From Sialis fuliginosa (taxonomy: Eukaryota > Arthropoda > Insecta > Megaloptera > Sialidae): a DNA stretch of 64,000 nt. Each line of letters opens with the position of its first letter. Within the stretch, counting starts at the first letter, position 1. The stretch spans positions 22,640,701-22,704,700 of the forward strand of contig OY540816.1 in NCBI GenBank assembly GCA_961205875.1, in the 5' to 3' direction. Below, piece after piece: positions 11,901-22,624 of this stretch. Below the pieces are notes generated by a model, which made no database searches, was not told the origin of the DNA, and saw nothing but the letters and a program-made list of their open reading frames with translations. Position numbers and translations under genes: made by a program.

Positions 11901-12597
11901 CAAGAGCGTAAGGAAATTTCTAAATAATTCCATAAATTAAATTTAATTTGAACTCGTATTATTTAAGATAATATAAATTATAAATATTTAAGGATATAAC
12001 AATACGCGAAATCTACTCGCAGTTATCAAATTTATTATTTAATTGGAAAGGAAACTAAAATGTATCATTATTTAGATATGTATTTATAAAAAAAACCTAT
12101 TTTGAGCCTCCACAGCCTGGACTTTTTATATTATCAAGCATATTTTAATGGCACAATATAATATTATCTTGTAAAGTATGAACATTAAATCATTGAAATC
12201 CCTCTCATAGCATTAATGTTACGCGTAAATCGTTACAAAATATTTTACTGAAACAATATAAAAATACGGGAACATCTATGTCATTAAATCTGGAAATTTA
12301 TTACCCATAAATTATTGTGAAGTGAACCTCGGCTGTATAAAGCATCTAAGGCTGCGTGATATATAAAAATACATGTACAAAAAATTACTGTTTTTATACT
12401 CATTTTGCGATCCCAGTTTTTTACGTTTTTATCGATAATTTATTACGTTTTTTTTCAGTTCAAAAAAAAATATATCATCAGTAATTTCAATAACAATGTG
12501 TGGTGATTTTTGTATGAATTTCAGTGCAAATTAATTTGAAATAGGGATTTTCAAAGATGGCTTTTGTGTAATGTTTCTAGATTAAAATATATTATGT
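11901..12597. other. No gene seen
   Basis: A+T-rich DNA, with no repeat or motif recognised. Confidence 0.4.
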
Positions 12598-12815
12598 AGG
12601 TAAAGTCAATTGTTTATATATTTATGAAATTAGATTCATTAATAAAATATATTGTCACAAATTAAATATTAATAATTAATATCAGAAAATCGAAAAAAAA
12701 ATTATAATTTATGTAAAAGTATTAACATATACGTTATTAATAATTAATTTTTGTTACAAAATACATTTTATCAATGAATCTAATTTCATAAATAAATCAT
12801 TGAATTTACAATTTG
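12598..12815. repeat. A+T-rich inverted repeat (MITE-like)
   Basis: TTTATGAAATTAGATTCATT at about 12620 pairs with AATGAATCTAATTTCATAAA near 12793. The arms continue inward through ATATTGTCACAAATTAA and TTTTTGTTACAAAATA for about 55-60 bp. No other copy is seen. Confidence 0.6.
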
Positions 12816-12849
12816 ACACAAATGACAGCTGCAAGCGATCATAATTAAT

Positions 12850-13112
12850 AAAAACTACATAAATCAATAAAAATTTAACAAGCCCCCCCCCCCCCATTTC
12901 TAAAGACAGGCTTTATTAATAGATACATACAAATAAAACTCGATTTCTGAGAGTCCATGCGCCAGCATAGGAGGGTTAATACCGTCTTAAGAAGATATAG
13001 CGATCTACTGACATTTACCTTAACATGCTACACAAATCAACAACAATTTAACAAGCCCCCTTCCCCCCCTTCTTAAAACAGACTTTATTAATAGCTACAA
13101 CATCAATTTAAT
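12850..13112 (+). repeat. Tandem pair, period about 174 bp
   Basis: TTTAACAAGCC plus a C run and CTTTATTAATAG occur at about 12874-12925 and again at about 13050-13100. A C13 run lies at 12883-12895. The copies are diverged. Confidence 0.65.
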
Positions 13113-13479
13113 CAAAAAAGGTGTAGCAAATTAACAGTTATAAATCTTTTAACATCGTCCATTTAACACTTCGCTGTCAAAATCGATCACTTGCGGAAAA
13201 CGATTCCGAGTGTTCGGCATTTTCATTACATGTACTCTCTCTCTCTCGTACTCGTACTCAATGTATCGCGTGTCTGTCTGTCTTTGTCGCACTTTGCGTG
13301 ACTGTTGTGACCGGACGTAAATATGAAAAACTCTTCAGGAAACGGAAAATGCTGAATTTCAGGACTGTAATAACGGACGGTGTGTTGTCAATAATTAGGG
13401 GTGTGATTGGAATGAATTATGGTTGCTATAAAAAAACCTTAAAAATAAAAATTATTAAGGTAAAAGGTGTAATAATGAA
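13113..13479. other. No gene seen
   Basis: A short CT microsatellite lies at about 13235-13250. The open frame from 13298 runs into a Family I repeat and is not supported as coding. Confidence 0.4.
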
Positions 13480-13615
13480 ATTTATTTTTGAAGTCGATTT
13501 TATTTTATTTTTTTTATTTATTAAAAAGTTTTTTATTGACTTGGAACCGACTTCAAAAACTGTTTTTAATTATTATATACCTTTCAGTGATTTTAACTTT
13601 TTTAAGTCAGTTTTA
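13480..13615 (-). repeat. Family I repeat
   Basis: TTTTTGAAGTCGATTTTATT and ACCGACTTCAAAAACTG bracket AAAAGTTTTTTATTGACTTG, and CCTTTCAGTGATTTT closes the unit. The same order is found near 0.43 and 1.24 kb. Confidence 0.55.
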
Positions 13616-14589
13616 TAATTTTTTTAAAGTTTTTTGTTTTTCCCGTATATTTGAAATCCATTATCAGATTTTGATAAAATTTTATTAAATATGGAAAAAA
13701 AATGATCATATCGGTTTCTACATAAATCTAAATAATGATTGGTTCATTTGGAGATATACTAGGCTGCTATAAATAACTATATTTATTGAAACCGGGCATA
13801 CAAAAAATTATTAAAATTTTTATTTTTTTCTTAAAGAAAGTAATAGAGCCGATATACGCTCTATCTATTTCTTTATGAAGATTCGATTTTCGAATCAGAT
13901 GCACAGTTCGACTTGTGTCAAGAACCCCAGAGAAAAAGCATGCAATTTTTTGAACTGACCATGAAAGAAAGCTCTGAATAATCTGACTAAATCTCGAGAT
14001 GAAATCTTTCAGTAGAAAGCACCGATAGGTTATCTGTTTTATCGGCTGCAAAGTCAAAGATCTTGGTATCCAATATACGATTATTTTTATCTAGGAAATT
14101 CCCGCACGCTCGTAGATAGAGACGGCAGATACGGATGTAACGTAAATAGATTTGACCTCTTTGTTTTTATGTACCATTATCATGGTTTTTTCTGTTGAAT
14201 TGACGAAATCCAATACATTTTTTTATACGTAAATAAATGGTTGAACAAATGTGTTTGAATTTTTCTTTCTAGTAAACTTGTTTCAATAATGTAAAAGATT
14301 TTTTTCAATATTTACAAGTTTTATTGTAAAATTATGAATTTTGTTTTAAATATATACTACATTGAAAATTTTGAAAAACTTGTAAGGGCAAAAGTTGTTC
14401 CTTAAATCTTGAGAAATATTTATTGTCGAAAAAGTTTTCTATAAAACCAATGGTTCAGCAGTTATATAAGTAAATAAACAATTAAATTGTTTATAACAAT
14501 TGATCGTATTAGAATTTTTCAATCCTGGTAATTTTAGTTCAGTTTCTCGAAAAATGCTTTTAAAAATGCATAAAAAATACATAATATAC
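13616..14589. other. No gene seen
   Basis: A minus-strand frame at 13767-14057 (96 aa) covers less A+T-rich DNA, but it has no domain I recognise and no splice context. Confidence 0.4.
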
Positions 14590-14800
14590 ATTGTTGAATT
14601 TAATAAGCTTTTATTTGACCCTTGAATTTTTTTTTCAACTACCCCCTGAAATTAACTCCGAAAATCAAAATTATATCACCAAACTCTATTTATAAGCTAA
14701 ATTTCAAGTTTTTACGTCGAATTGTTTCAGAGAAAATCACCTATGACAGACGGACGGACACCGAAGTGTTCCGTTCGGCACGGAACACTAAAAATAGTCA
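14590..14800 (-). repeat. LINE-like tail (GGGTTCCGT type)
   Basis: Read on the minus strand it begins near AGTGTTCCGTGCCGAACGGA, then TCCGTCCGTCTGTCATAGG, then an 'aaattt' tail with TCGGAGTTAATTTCAGGGGG. A 'gttccgt ... gtccgtctgtc' order is typical of dispersed insect tails and is found again at 61.2 kb. Confidence 0.55.
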
Positions 14801-15075
14801 AAAGTTAGACCCAGGCGATTTTTGTTACCGAACAGTTTGAGTTAAAAGTTAATTTTTATGAAAAGGTACAAAAAAATAAAAGTGAAACTTGAAATTAGTG
14901 TTATTTAATACGGAATGAGTTTTTTTAAGAATGGGGAGGTAGAGGGGAAATATACTTTAAGAGAAGTTGTTTTACTATATTTTTAATGTTATTTAAAAAA
15001 ATTATACAGATTTAAAAATCAATTCTAACGCCATACTATTTAGAATAAACATAAAACATTCACTTTTTTTATATA
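14801..15075. other. No gene seen
   Basis: A+T-rich DNA. Confidence 0.4.
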
Positions 15076-15095
15076 CCCCCCCCCCCCCCCCCCCC
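15076..15095. repeat. C20 homopolymer
   Basis: The longest homopolymer of C in the window, 20 bases, in otherwise A+T-rich DNA. Confidence 0.9.
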
Positions 15096-15689
15096 TCGTT
15101 CTATTATAACGTCTTGCTCGATTACAGAAAAAAGTTCATAGTAACGAAAATAAATAAAATAAACGATACGATAAAAGTTCATAATAAACGTAGGCCAATC
15201 CGTGAATTTAAATTTTATATTCATAATAAAATTCAATGGGTAAGAAAAACAAATTAACTACCAACAAATGTTGAATGTTCTCCTAAGTTCTACGTCGTAT
15301 CTTTTAAATATCATGAGGGTTTGAAAATGTACAGAATAAATATTAAATATTTAAGATTTTCGTCGTGTACTTGGGTGGAAACGTTGACGGGACAAGAAAT
15401 CCTTATTTTATATATAACTTAAATAATATTTTCTTAATGTAAGAATATACTCGCACTTTAACTATATTTTTGTTTCTCTTTAAAGCAATATTGTTTTCGA
15501 TATATGTATATAAAATTCAGTTTTTTACCTATGTAATAGGATTTCATTGTTTATGATAAATTTAATTACTTTTTTAATATCTGAAAATAAAATTAGGATT
15601 ATTAATTATATAAGAACATGGATGCTAGCTGGAATTATTTTTTTCATATTTTTTTATAAAAAAAAACACCCTTAATTTTCATTACGAGT

Positions 15690-15895
15690 GCATTTTCGCC
15701 ACATTTACTGTCCTCTTGAAAAATTGCCATTTTTACCCCCCCCCCCCCTCATTAGAAAAAACAAATATACGCACCTGATTTTTCCTACTATTATAAAATT
15801 TTCGTGTCACTAAAATTCAAAACAACACAAAATATTTACTGTAATTGTTAATTTTCCCCCTCTTGAAAATTTGAGCACCCTACGCGCCTGGATTT
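15690..15895 (-). repeat. Paired hAT-like ends with C13 run
   Basis: CATTTACTGTCCTCTTGAAAAATTGCC plus a C13 run (15736-15748) ends in TACGCACCTGA. About 110 bp later a second CCCCCTCTTGAAAATTT ends in TACGCGCCTGG. Reversed, both read CAGG[CT]GCGTA then a G-rich segment. They look like two copies of one hAT-like end. Confidence 0.45.
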
Positions 15896-16248
15896 CGATG
15901 ATATTGTAAAACAAGCCTCGTACTGAAATCTTATTACCTGATATAAAAAGGTCTCGCTCGGTTATCAGGAATATCTTCAAAAAACTTGTTCGTTTTTCGT
16001 CCTTATACTTTCCACCCGCAATTCTACCAACTTGACGGCTTAAAAGTGCGTTCGTATTTTGTTAACGATTACTGTCATGTCGAGCAGGGACATTTTGTTT
16101 TACACCAGTTTGTTACAATGGTACATATTCTACATTGAATGTAACAATTTGGTACCTACCTATAGACAATCGAAGTCGAATTTTTAAATTATGTAATAAA
16201 TTATTCCCATCTAATTTTGCTATTAACATTTCAATTTATTTTGGACTT
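15896..16248. other. No gene seen
   Basis: A+T-rich DNA without a recognised repeat. Confidence 0.4.
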
Positions 16249-16784
16249 ATAAGGTACATACTGGCACCGGTCTTGGCCCCTTTAAAAGCAAGATATACTG
16301 TTTTTTGGGGGGGTTGATGGGCTTATTTTTTGTAATTCCCATGAACTCATTTATTAAATCAAAATAGTTTTTTTTTAATTATAGCTTTTTTTTGTTTATG
16401 TTTCTGTCTCCAGTAATAGACAATGTAAAACGGGAGGCACCCAGTTATGGACACTTGCTCATAATTACGAAATGATAAGTACAAAAATTATAAAATAAGG
16501 AATCTTAAAATTTGAAACAATGTAAAGCAGATGCTATGATATTATAATATAATAATTAATAAATAGATTACACTAATAATTACTTTAAATGTCCACCATT
16601 TTGACACCCATTTTTTTTGTCTATAAATTAAGCTATTTTAGAGTTAAGTGTCTATATACATATTATGATTCAGTAATGGCAGTAGGTATGTAATCAAATA
16701 TCAACAAATATTTCTAATTCAGTATATTTAATTAAACAAGTGTCCAATACTAGGGTATTGTCCAAGACTGGTGTAAGTACCTTA
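16249..16784 (+). mobile_element. Family A element, full length
   Basis: The left end is ATAAGGTACATACTGGCACC; the right end is CCAAGACTGGTGTAAGTACC followed by TTA. About 535 bp long. CAGTAATGG-like motifs recur inside (TCCAGTAATAGACAA, GATTCAGTAATGGCAG, GTCCAATACTAGGG). Shared blocks match the copy at 1.77 kb in order. No coding frame. This is the longest complete copy in the window. Confidence 0.85.
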
Positions 16785-17097
16785 CTAGAACATATAAATA
16801 TAGTCGAATATTTTAAGCTATCGGTGAACTTTTTTTGTTCAATTATTCAGAAGTTATTTAAAAAAAATTTATCGACTGCAAATTATTTTTATGCTGTTTT
16901 GATCTACACTTTGTATATTTCTCTCTTGCAAATTATATTGACCTTTTTTTGCTCTACACTTACACTCGATATTTTTCTTTTTATTTGAAATTTTTCTACT
17001 TTTAAACAATTTTTATTATTAATAAATATATTAATATAATAATATATTAAATATATCGAGCGAATAAAAATATTTTTAGTATTCAAAATTACACAAG
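16785..17097. other. No gene seen
   Basis: Very A+T-rich DNA with short frames on both strands and no motif. Confidence 0.4.
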
Positions 17098-17215
17098 GCG
17101 CTAATAACCTTACGTGGCCGAGTGCTGCACGACTTCACAAAGGTCGCTTCGCACATTCCGTGACAATCTAAAGACCGTGGGTTCGTTACCTGCGCGTCTA
17201 TCGCTCTATTCTTCG
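17098..17215 (+). repeat. tRNA-Ser-like SINE head
   Basis: TGGCCGAGTGC at 17115-17125 fits the A box of class II tRNAs, as in the tRNA-Ser start CGTGGCCGAGTG. GGTTCGTTACC at 17180-17190 fits the B box apart from the usual A after GGTTCG. Their spacing suits a tRNA with a long variable arm, but the acceptor stem does not pair well. A CRE motif (17246-17253) and an AC run (17317-17327) follow. I read this as a tRNA-Ser-derived SINE or tRNA relic, not a working tRNA. Confidence 0.6.
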
Positions 17216-17480
17216 CGGACATATTGTTCTATACATAGCACGCAGTGACGTCACGAAGGTTAGATATCTGAATAGAATCATTAAGGAAACATGTGTTGGG
17301 TTAATTTAAGCCACACACACACACACAAATATGAGAAACTAAACTGGAGTGTCCAGGGTGGTCTACACCCGCAGGGAATAGCGGGGTTCGTGCATGTGTT
17401 TTACATTTACATTAATAATAATAATTTATTTTTATAAAAAGAAAAACATTGGATAAGTTAACAAAAAAAAGCATCTTATT

Positions 17481-17620
17481 AAAAACATCTGCCAAGTAAA
17501 TGCACAGTGCTTCCTCGTGCTAAATTCACCAAAGGTAGTTAATTATTCAATAATTTAAATAAAAACCGATAGTGTTTATATAAATTACCTGGAATTGGTT
17601 AACCATTTAATTTTTATACA
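17481..17620 (+). repeat. Family D end fragment
   Basis: ACATCTGCCAAGTAAATGCA, AGTGCTTCCTCGTGCTAAAT and TGGAATTGGTTAACCATTTA match the outer end of the copy at 9.36-10.09 kb. The fragment breaks off into a 160-bp tandem pair. Confidence 0.8.
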
Positions 17621-17956
17621 ATTTAAATTTCTTAATAATAGCCGAAGGAGGTTACGAAGGTCTTCGGGCATTAGATAGTCTTAAAGATAATGGTGTAAGC
17701 TATATTTAAAAAAAAACTGGAGTCTGCTCGATCGCGCCAAGCTGACATATTAACTATTCAACTTATTTGTTAAATTTTCAATTTAAATTTCTTAATAATA
17801 GCCGAAGGCGGTTACGAAGGTCTTCGTGCATTAGATAGTCGTAAAGATAATGGTGTAAGCTATATTTAAAAAAAAACTGGAGTCTCCTCGATCGCGCCAA
17901 GCTGACATATTAACTATTCAACTTATTTGTTAAATTTTCAATTTAAATTTCTTAAT
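17621..17956 (+). repeat. Recent 160-bp tandem duplication
   Basis: Units 17621-17780 and 17781-17940 differ at about four positions by eye (for example GCCGAAGGAGG against GCCGAAGGCGG). A third partial unit of about 16 bp follows. Each holds CTCGATCGCGCCAAGCTGAC. The low divergence marks it as young. Confidence 0.95.
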
Positions 17957-18111
17957 CAATTTACCTTCTGAACAACTCATGTTACATCTCATATCTCAAC
18001 AAAGTAGCACTAGAAGGAGAAGAAGAAAAGAAAAAAAACTACTGGCACTAAATAAACTATACAATTTTTTTTCCTTTTATGAAACTCTCACTGTTCAGTG
18101 TGTAATGAGTA

Positions 18112-18130
18112 GGGGGGGGGGGGGGGGGGG
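18112..18130. repeat. G19 homopolymer
   Basis: An uninterrupted run of 19 G after GTGTAATGAGTA. It also creates Gly or Pro tracts in spurious frames on both strands. Confidence 0.9.
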
Positions 18131-18424
18131 TAGAATACAAATTCGCCATCTAAACAAAACTGTACACGAAAATAGCTACCATTGTTTATAAGCGTCATCT
18201 TTTTTACTTCAGTTATTGTTTTATAGAGTAGGCTATGAGATTTTAACACTTGTAGGACAAAAGTGGTCGCCAGTTCGTTCTGTCCTTGGCAGATATAGAT
18301 ATAGTACATCAAGGAACTACTCTGGAATTCAAAATAAAAGGATCACTTAAATTCTCAAATTTTTCTTTGCGAAAATTGGTCGTATATATTTTTTTATATA
18401 CATGGGTATAATAAAGTTAAATAA

Positions 18425-18520
18425 AAAGGCCAAATGCGTGTTAGGCACGCACATGATAGGGTTCCGTAGTCATTCTCACTACGATTTATAAAAAATACTT
18501 ATTTAAAAATGTTTCATAAA
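18425..18520 (+). repeat. LINE-like tail (GGCCAAATGCG type)
   Basis: AAGGCCAAATGCGTGTTAGG then ACGCACATGATAGGGTTCCG matches a phrase I recall as very common in lepidopteran repeats. A second, more diverged copy lies at 20.97 kb. Confidence 0.55.
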
Positions 18521-19422
18521 CTATTTTTGCTATTAACTTCGTTATTATTTAAAAAAACTACATTCTGAAATTTTCACAGATTTAACCGCAAATATATCAT
18601 AACAGAAAAAAATGTTCATAATAAAAATTATAGAGAACGTTATTTTTTATAGTTTATGTCCTATTGTTTTTTTTGTATTTTTTATGAATTTACAAAAAAA
18701 ATAGTTTTTATTTAAAAATATTATAATAATAAGTATGAATAATCTAGTTATCTATGAAAATAAAAGCATTTATTATTTCAACTGTTAATTAAATAGATGT
18801 ATAGAAATAATAATATCTAAAACGTGTTGAACTGTTGAAATATCAAACAAATAAGAATCCATTGACAAAACATTTTTTTAAACAGAAAACTTATTATAAA
18901 AAACGTTTGAAATAAAATTCCCAGAATAGAATTAAAATATATCTCAAACATTAACAAAAACAACAATTAATATAATGTAAGAAAGTATTAACTTATGTAA
19001 TTTATCATGGTGTATAAAAAAAGTCTTGTACCGACCAAGGCAGTTTATTATTTAATAAATATAACCTAACTATAGCAAAAAATTAAAACACGACTTATCT
19101 GTCGAATTTTCGATGTAACATATATTTGTCAATTTATCAACTGACTAATTAACGATAAAATTAATTGAACCTCGTCATTTTCGACAGCTTGGATCATTTA
19201 TAATCATAAAATAAAAACATCTGTTAAAACCTATAAACAAAAAATATAAAAAAAATTGCCACGGAGTAAAAAATAAACTCATTTCTCTTAAACGCCATTG
19301 TTTCTCCATCCGCTGCTTACTTCACTGCAGTATGTATTGTTAGTAGAGTAGGCCATGAAATTCTCTTTCCAGTCCAACCGGAAAACGGTTGTGTTCTTTC
19401 TCGCGTGTATTTGACAGTTGTA
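18521..19422. other. No gene seen
   Basis: A+T-rich DNA. AGAGTAGGCCATGAAATTC near 19346 resembles AGAGTAGGCTATGAGATTT near 18224, a small dispersed similarity of unknown meaning. Confidence 0.4.
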
Positions 19423-19970
19423 TGTAAAAGGGTGTTAAAATTTGAGGTTAACTTTTAAAATAACGTAATAAAACACATAAATTACATTGGACCCGGTGTT
19501 ACCCGGGGATATTAATTCTATTAAACATAAAGTAATCATGCCCACTCAACATGCCCACCCAACATGTCCACAACACACGGTTCACCGCAAATTTTTGTTT
19601 CGACTGAAATTTCCACAAAATATAAATTTTACTTATCAATTAATGAAAACCGGAATAAAATCCGTTCGTTGGTTATTAAGAAAATCGTGTAAAACTATAT
19701 TTTCAACCTCCCAGGAAACACCAGGTCGCGTCTTAGAATTAATAAAATACTGAAACCGTAAATTATATGGCTACTGTGTTTTTATATAAAAGACAGTTGT
19801 ATGCTCTGACATCATGAAAACAAAACACGACTTGATAAAGATTTTTTTAGTCTTTTAATTAATCAATTTCAATGTATCTATTAAATAAAAACATTTAAAC
19901 GTTCAAAATAATTTATGTGTTTTATTACAATTTTAAAAGTAAACTTTTAAAATTTTGACACCCTTTACGA
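19423..19970. repeat. Inverted repeat around a LINE-like tail
   Basis: The left arm (19423-19485) and right arm (19909-19969) are reverse complements with few differences: AAAGGGTGTTAAAATTT against AAATTTTGACACCCTTT, and TAATAAAACACATAAATTA against TAATTTATGTGTTTTATTA. Between them is ACCCGGTGTTACCCGGGG, then AAAACCGGAATAAAATCCGT, a tail also found at 30.88-31.1 kb. Confidence 0.7.
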
Positions 19971-20395
19971 GAATCGGGTGGGTGCAGATTTTTTAATGTC
20001 TTCCGTTTGTCGAATCTTCGACCGGTAAACTTAATGGGTCAGATACTAAAAGTTAACGGATGTTTTTATCCTAATCCATTTTTAATTATACTGTAAGGAA
20101 TTTTACAACTGAATTTTGTTTTAAATAAGAAATAGATTAGGTAGACATTGCTTTATAGATTAAACATTTAAATGATAGAATGTTTAATATCTTTAATAGA
20201 ATACCCCTTTAATTTCCTAATTAGTAACACTTTGTAACAATTAAAAAAAATTTGTTTTACTTATTTTAAAACCATTTTTGTATTTCACTTTTAACTCTAT
20301 TTTAAAATGTTGACCTGAGAAAAAGACCTAATCAACGCGGCCTATACCCAGAAGCCAAGATTCATGTACCCTTTAAAATCCTAACTTCTATTTAA
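19971..20395. other. No gene seen
   Basis: A+T-rich DNA. Confidence 0.4.
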
Positions 20396-20510
20396 AATAT
20401 AATTTATGATTCAGTAATGGCAGTATGTAATCAAATATCAATTTTAGTACATTTAATTAAACAAACGTTCAATACTGGGGTATTATCCAAGACTGGTGCC
20501 AGTATCTTAT
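20396..20510 (+). mobile_element. Family A right-end fragment
   Basis: TGATTCAGTAATGGCAGTAT, TTAGTACATTTAATTAAACA and CCAAGACTGGTGCCAGTATC match the last 110 bp of the copy at 16.25-16.78 kb. Confidence 0.85.
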
Positions 20511-21473
20511 ACGATCCACAGAATTATAAATTATCTTAAAGACATTTTAATATTCCATAGAACCTGATCAAAATTCAGTAAAATAAAAAAAATAAACATT
20601 TATATTCACATTCTGAAGATAGCTTCAGTTTTCGACATTATATAGCTGCAAGTAAATCTATAATACTATAGAACAGCCATTTCTACATTGAATTTAAACA
20701 GAAATAACTCAAATTTATCCCATTTTAGAGATGGAATTGCAAAAGCAACTTACACAGAAATACTTTATTGGAAATATTTGTATATAAAATACAGGTATTA
20801 TGTGTTTTACATATACATAATATAACCATTTCGTGGCTACATCCACATGAAAAGTCGTTCTTCGATATAGTTAGCGACTTCTAGAGGATAAAACATGAGA
20901 TATTTACATAAAAATGCTACTTTTATTTCAATAGCAATGTACTGAATGAAAATATTTAAAAAATACGGACAAATGCGAGTAGCACTGGCGCCCTGAGTGT
21001 TCCGTACCGTAATATAAAACTTCTGTCATGAAGTTTATATCACGTTATCACTCAAAACAGCTGAGCAATGAAAATTAAGTCAAAATGAGCATGTGTTTTT
21101 TATTTCGTCAATTTTGTGGTTCATAAAATATTTTATGAACTATTATTTTTATGATTATACATCTGCTTTATCTATTTTACATTAGATCATATAAAATTAC
21201 ATTAGATCATAATATAAAAATCTAGTTAGAAAATAATATTTCTCTTACACATTCAAGTATATTTTTTTAATAATTTTATCATTATAAGCTAGCTATATTC
21301 AGTTTAATTAGAAAATAAAATCCTAGGTAGAAAATAATAATTATCTGCTGTTATATTCAGACATAAATAAACATGAACCTAACCTTTCCGCATCGTATAA
21401 TGTAATATGATGTTTTTACAGAGCAGTAGAAAATGAATATGCATGCATACTTTGTTAAAAGGTGCTTAGTTTT
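20511..21473. other. No gene; diverged LINE-like tail at 20.97 kb
   Basis: GGACAAATGCGAGTAGCACT followed by GAGTGTTCCGTACCG at about 20968-21010 is a second copy of the tail at 18.43 kb. The rest is unassigned. Confidence 0.4.
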
Positions 21474-22166
21474 TTCTTGAGGGATAAATTTACCATATTT
21501 ACCGCATGAAGTTTCAATTTATACCTACTGTATATCATATGCAGGGTGTCCCATTTTAAAATGTACATATATATATCTATGGAATACTTATGATGATCTT
21601 ACGTGTTTCCTATTTTCAAAAAATACTTATTTCTGCAGAAAATAAAGGTTTAATCACAAAAATTGACTCTTTTAAAACTAATTTTGAATTTGACGCCAAA
21701 ACGCTCGCAGGTGTCATGGCGCATTTTTGACGTCACGCCTATGTAAACACTCCTTGTCAACAATAATAAATCCTTGTTCCATCGCTAACGTTTCTCGGTT
21801 TTAGTTTTGGTAACACAAAACTGCGCAAATTGATAATTTAAAACCACAAAATAATTTATAAACAGTGCAGATATTAATGAAACAAAAATTATGTTTACTT
21901 AACCGTGACGACATCCACTCTGACTGGTGTTTTATCTAACATGGCGGATTGCTGTATTTTGTGTTTTTATTTTAACAAAAATCATATTAATTTCGCTTTT
22001 AATATAACAATAAATACATTTTTTAGAATATTTATAACCTATTTCATTATTTAAAATCATAATTTCAGTGATACTTTGTTACTGGCATCATGCCTATTAT
22101 CGACTATCGAAATTTTTCTTGGGGGATAAATTTACCTTATTATATACAGAGTGCTCCATTTTAAAA
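21474..22166 (+). repeat. Unit bounded by direct repeats, 640 bp apart
   Basis: TTCTTGAGGGATAAATTTACC at about 21475 recurs as TTCTTGGGGGATAAATTTACC at about 22115. Each is followed within 90 bp by CAGGGTGTCCCATTTTAAAA or AGAGTGCTCCATTTTAAAAT. The DNA between has balanced composition and includes a CRE motif (21728-21735) and an AACATGGCGGATTG block. The nature of the unit is unknown. Confidence 0.45.
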
Positions 22167-22220
22167 TTGATATCTACAGTCTTAACTACAAAAGTCATTC
22201 ATTAGATTTAATCAAAAATA

Positions 22221-22290
22221 AGGAGGGGGGGGGGGGCAAATTTTCCATCTGCCCCGAGCGGAAAAAATCTACGGTACGCCACTGCAGCCC
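22221..22290 (-). repeat. hAT-like end with G12 run
   Basis: On the minus strand it reads CAGTGGCGTACCGTAG, then an A+T segment, then a C12 run (22225-22236 on the plus strand). It is the clearest example of a hAT-like CAGTGGCGTA end beside a homopolymer. Confidence 0.5.
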
Positions 22291-22607
22291 CCTTACATTT
22301 AATAGAGGACTTAAAAACAAATATCTGTCTAATAGAACTGGACATTGAAAACAATCACAGTGGCATACATATTTAAGCACACACGGCTTAAGTAAACTCA
22401 TTTGTCTGCGTATAAGCACGTCATCAAGTTGTTGACCTCTCACTAATAATCCGGACCGGCTGTTTGTTATTCCGGGCGCGCGCCGGATCCAAGCTTTTGA
22501 CAAATTACCGTGTAATGCTGCTTGCGAAATGATTTTTTTATTATCTAAATATGAAAATAATCCGTGCGGTCGATTCGGAGACGCTACGCATTACAAATTC
22601 AAGAAGT
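22291..22607. other. No gene; G+C-rich patch
   Basis: GGGCGCGCGCCGG at about 22476 stands out, but no coding or repeat identity is visible. Confidence 0.35.
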
Positions 22608-22624
22608 TTCCGCTAGGTGGCGAA
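22608..22624 (+). promoter_or_regulatory. CTCF-like motif
   Basis: TTCCGCTAGGTGGCGAA holds CTAGGTGGCG, which fits the CTCF core AGRKGGCR. The three flanking positions deviate. Occupancy is unknown. Confidence 0.35.

Noticed and set aside
13767-14057. 96-aa minus-strand frame in less A+T-rich DNA
   Set aside because: No recognised family and a low-complexity Lys/Ile end. A protein search would settle it.
17115-17190. Functional tRNA-Ser gene
   Set aside because: The boxes are present but the acceptor stem does not pair and no clear terminator follows. SINE head or relic is preferred.
21474-22166. Long terminal repeats around a retroelement
   Set aside because: The direct repeats are short and diverged, and nothing between them resembles a retroelement. 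No LTR element or virus-like gene was recognised anywhere in the window.
22483-22500. GGATCCAAGCTT (adjacent BamHI and HindIII sites) as vector contamination
   Set aside because: The flanks are ordinary genomic-looking sequence and no vector backbone follows.
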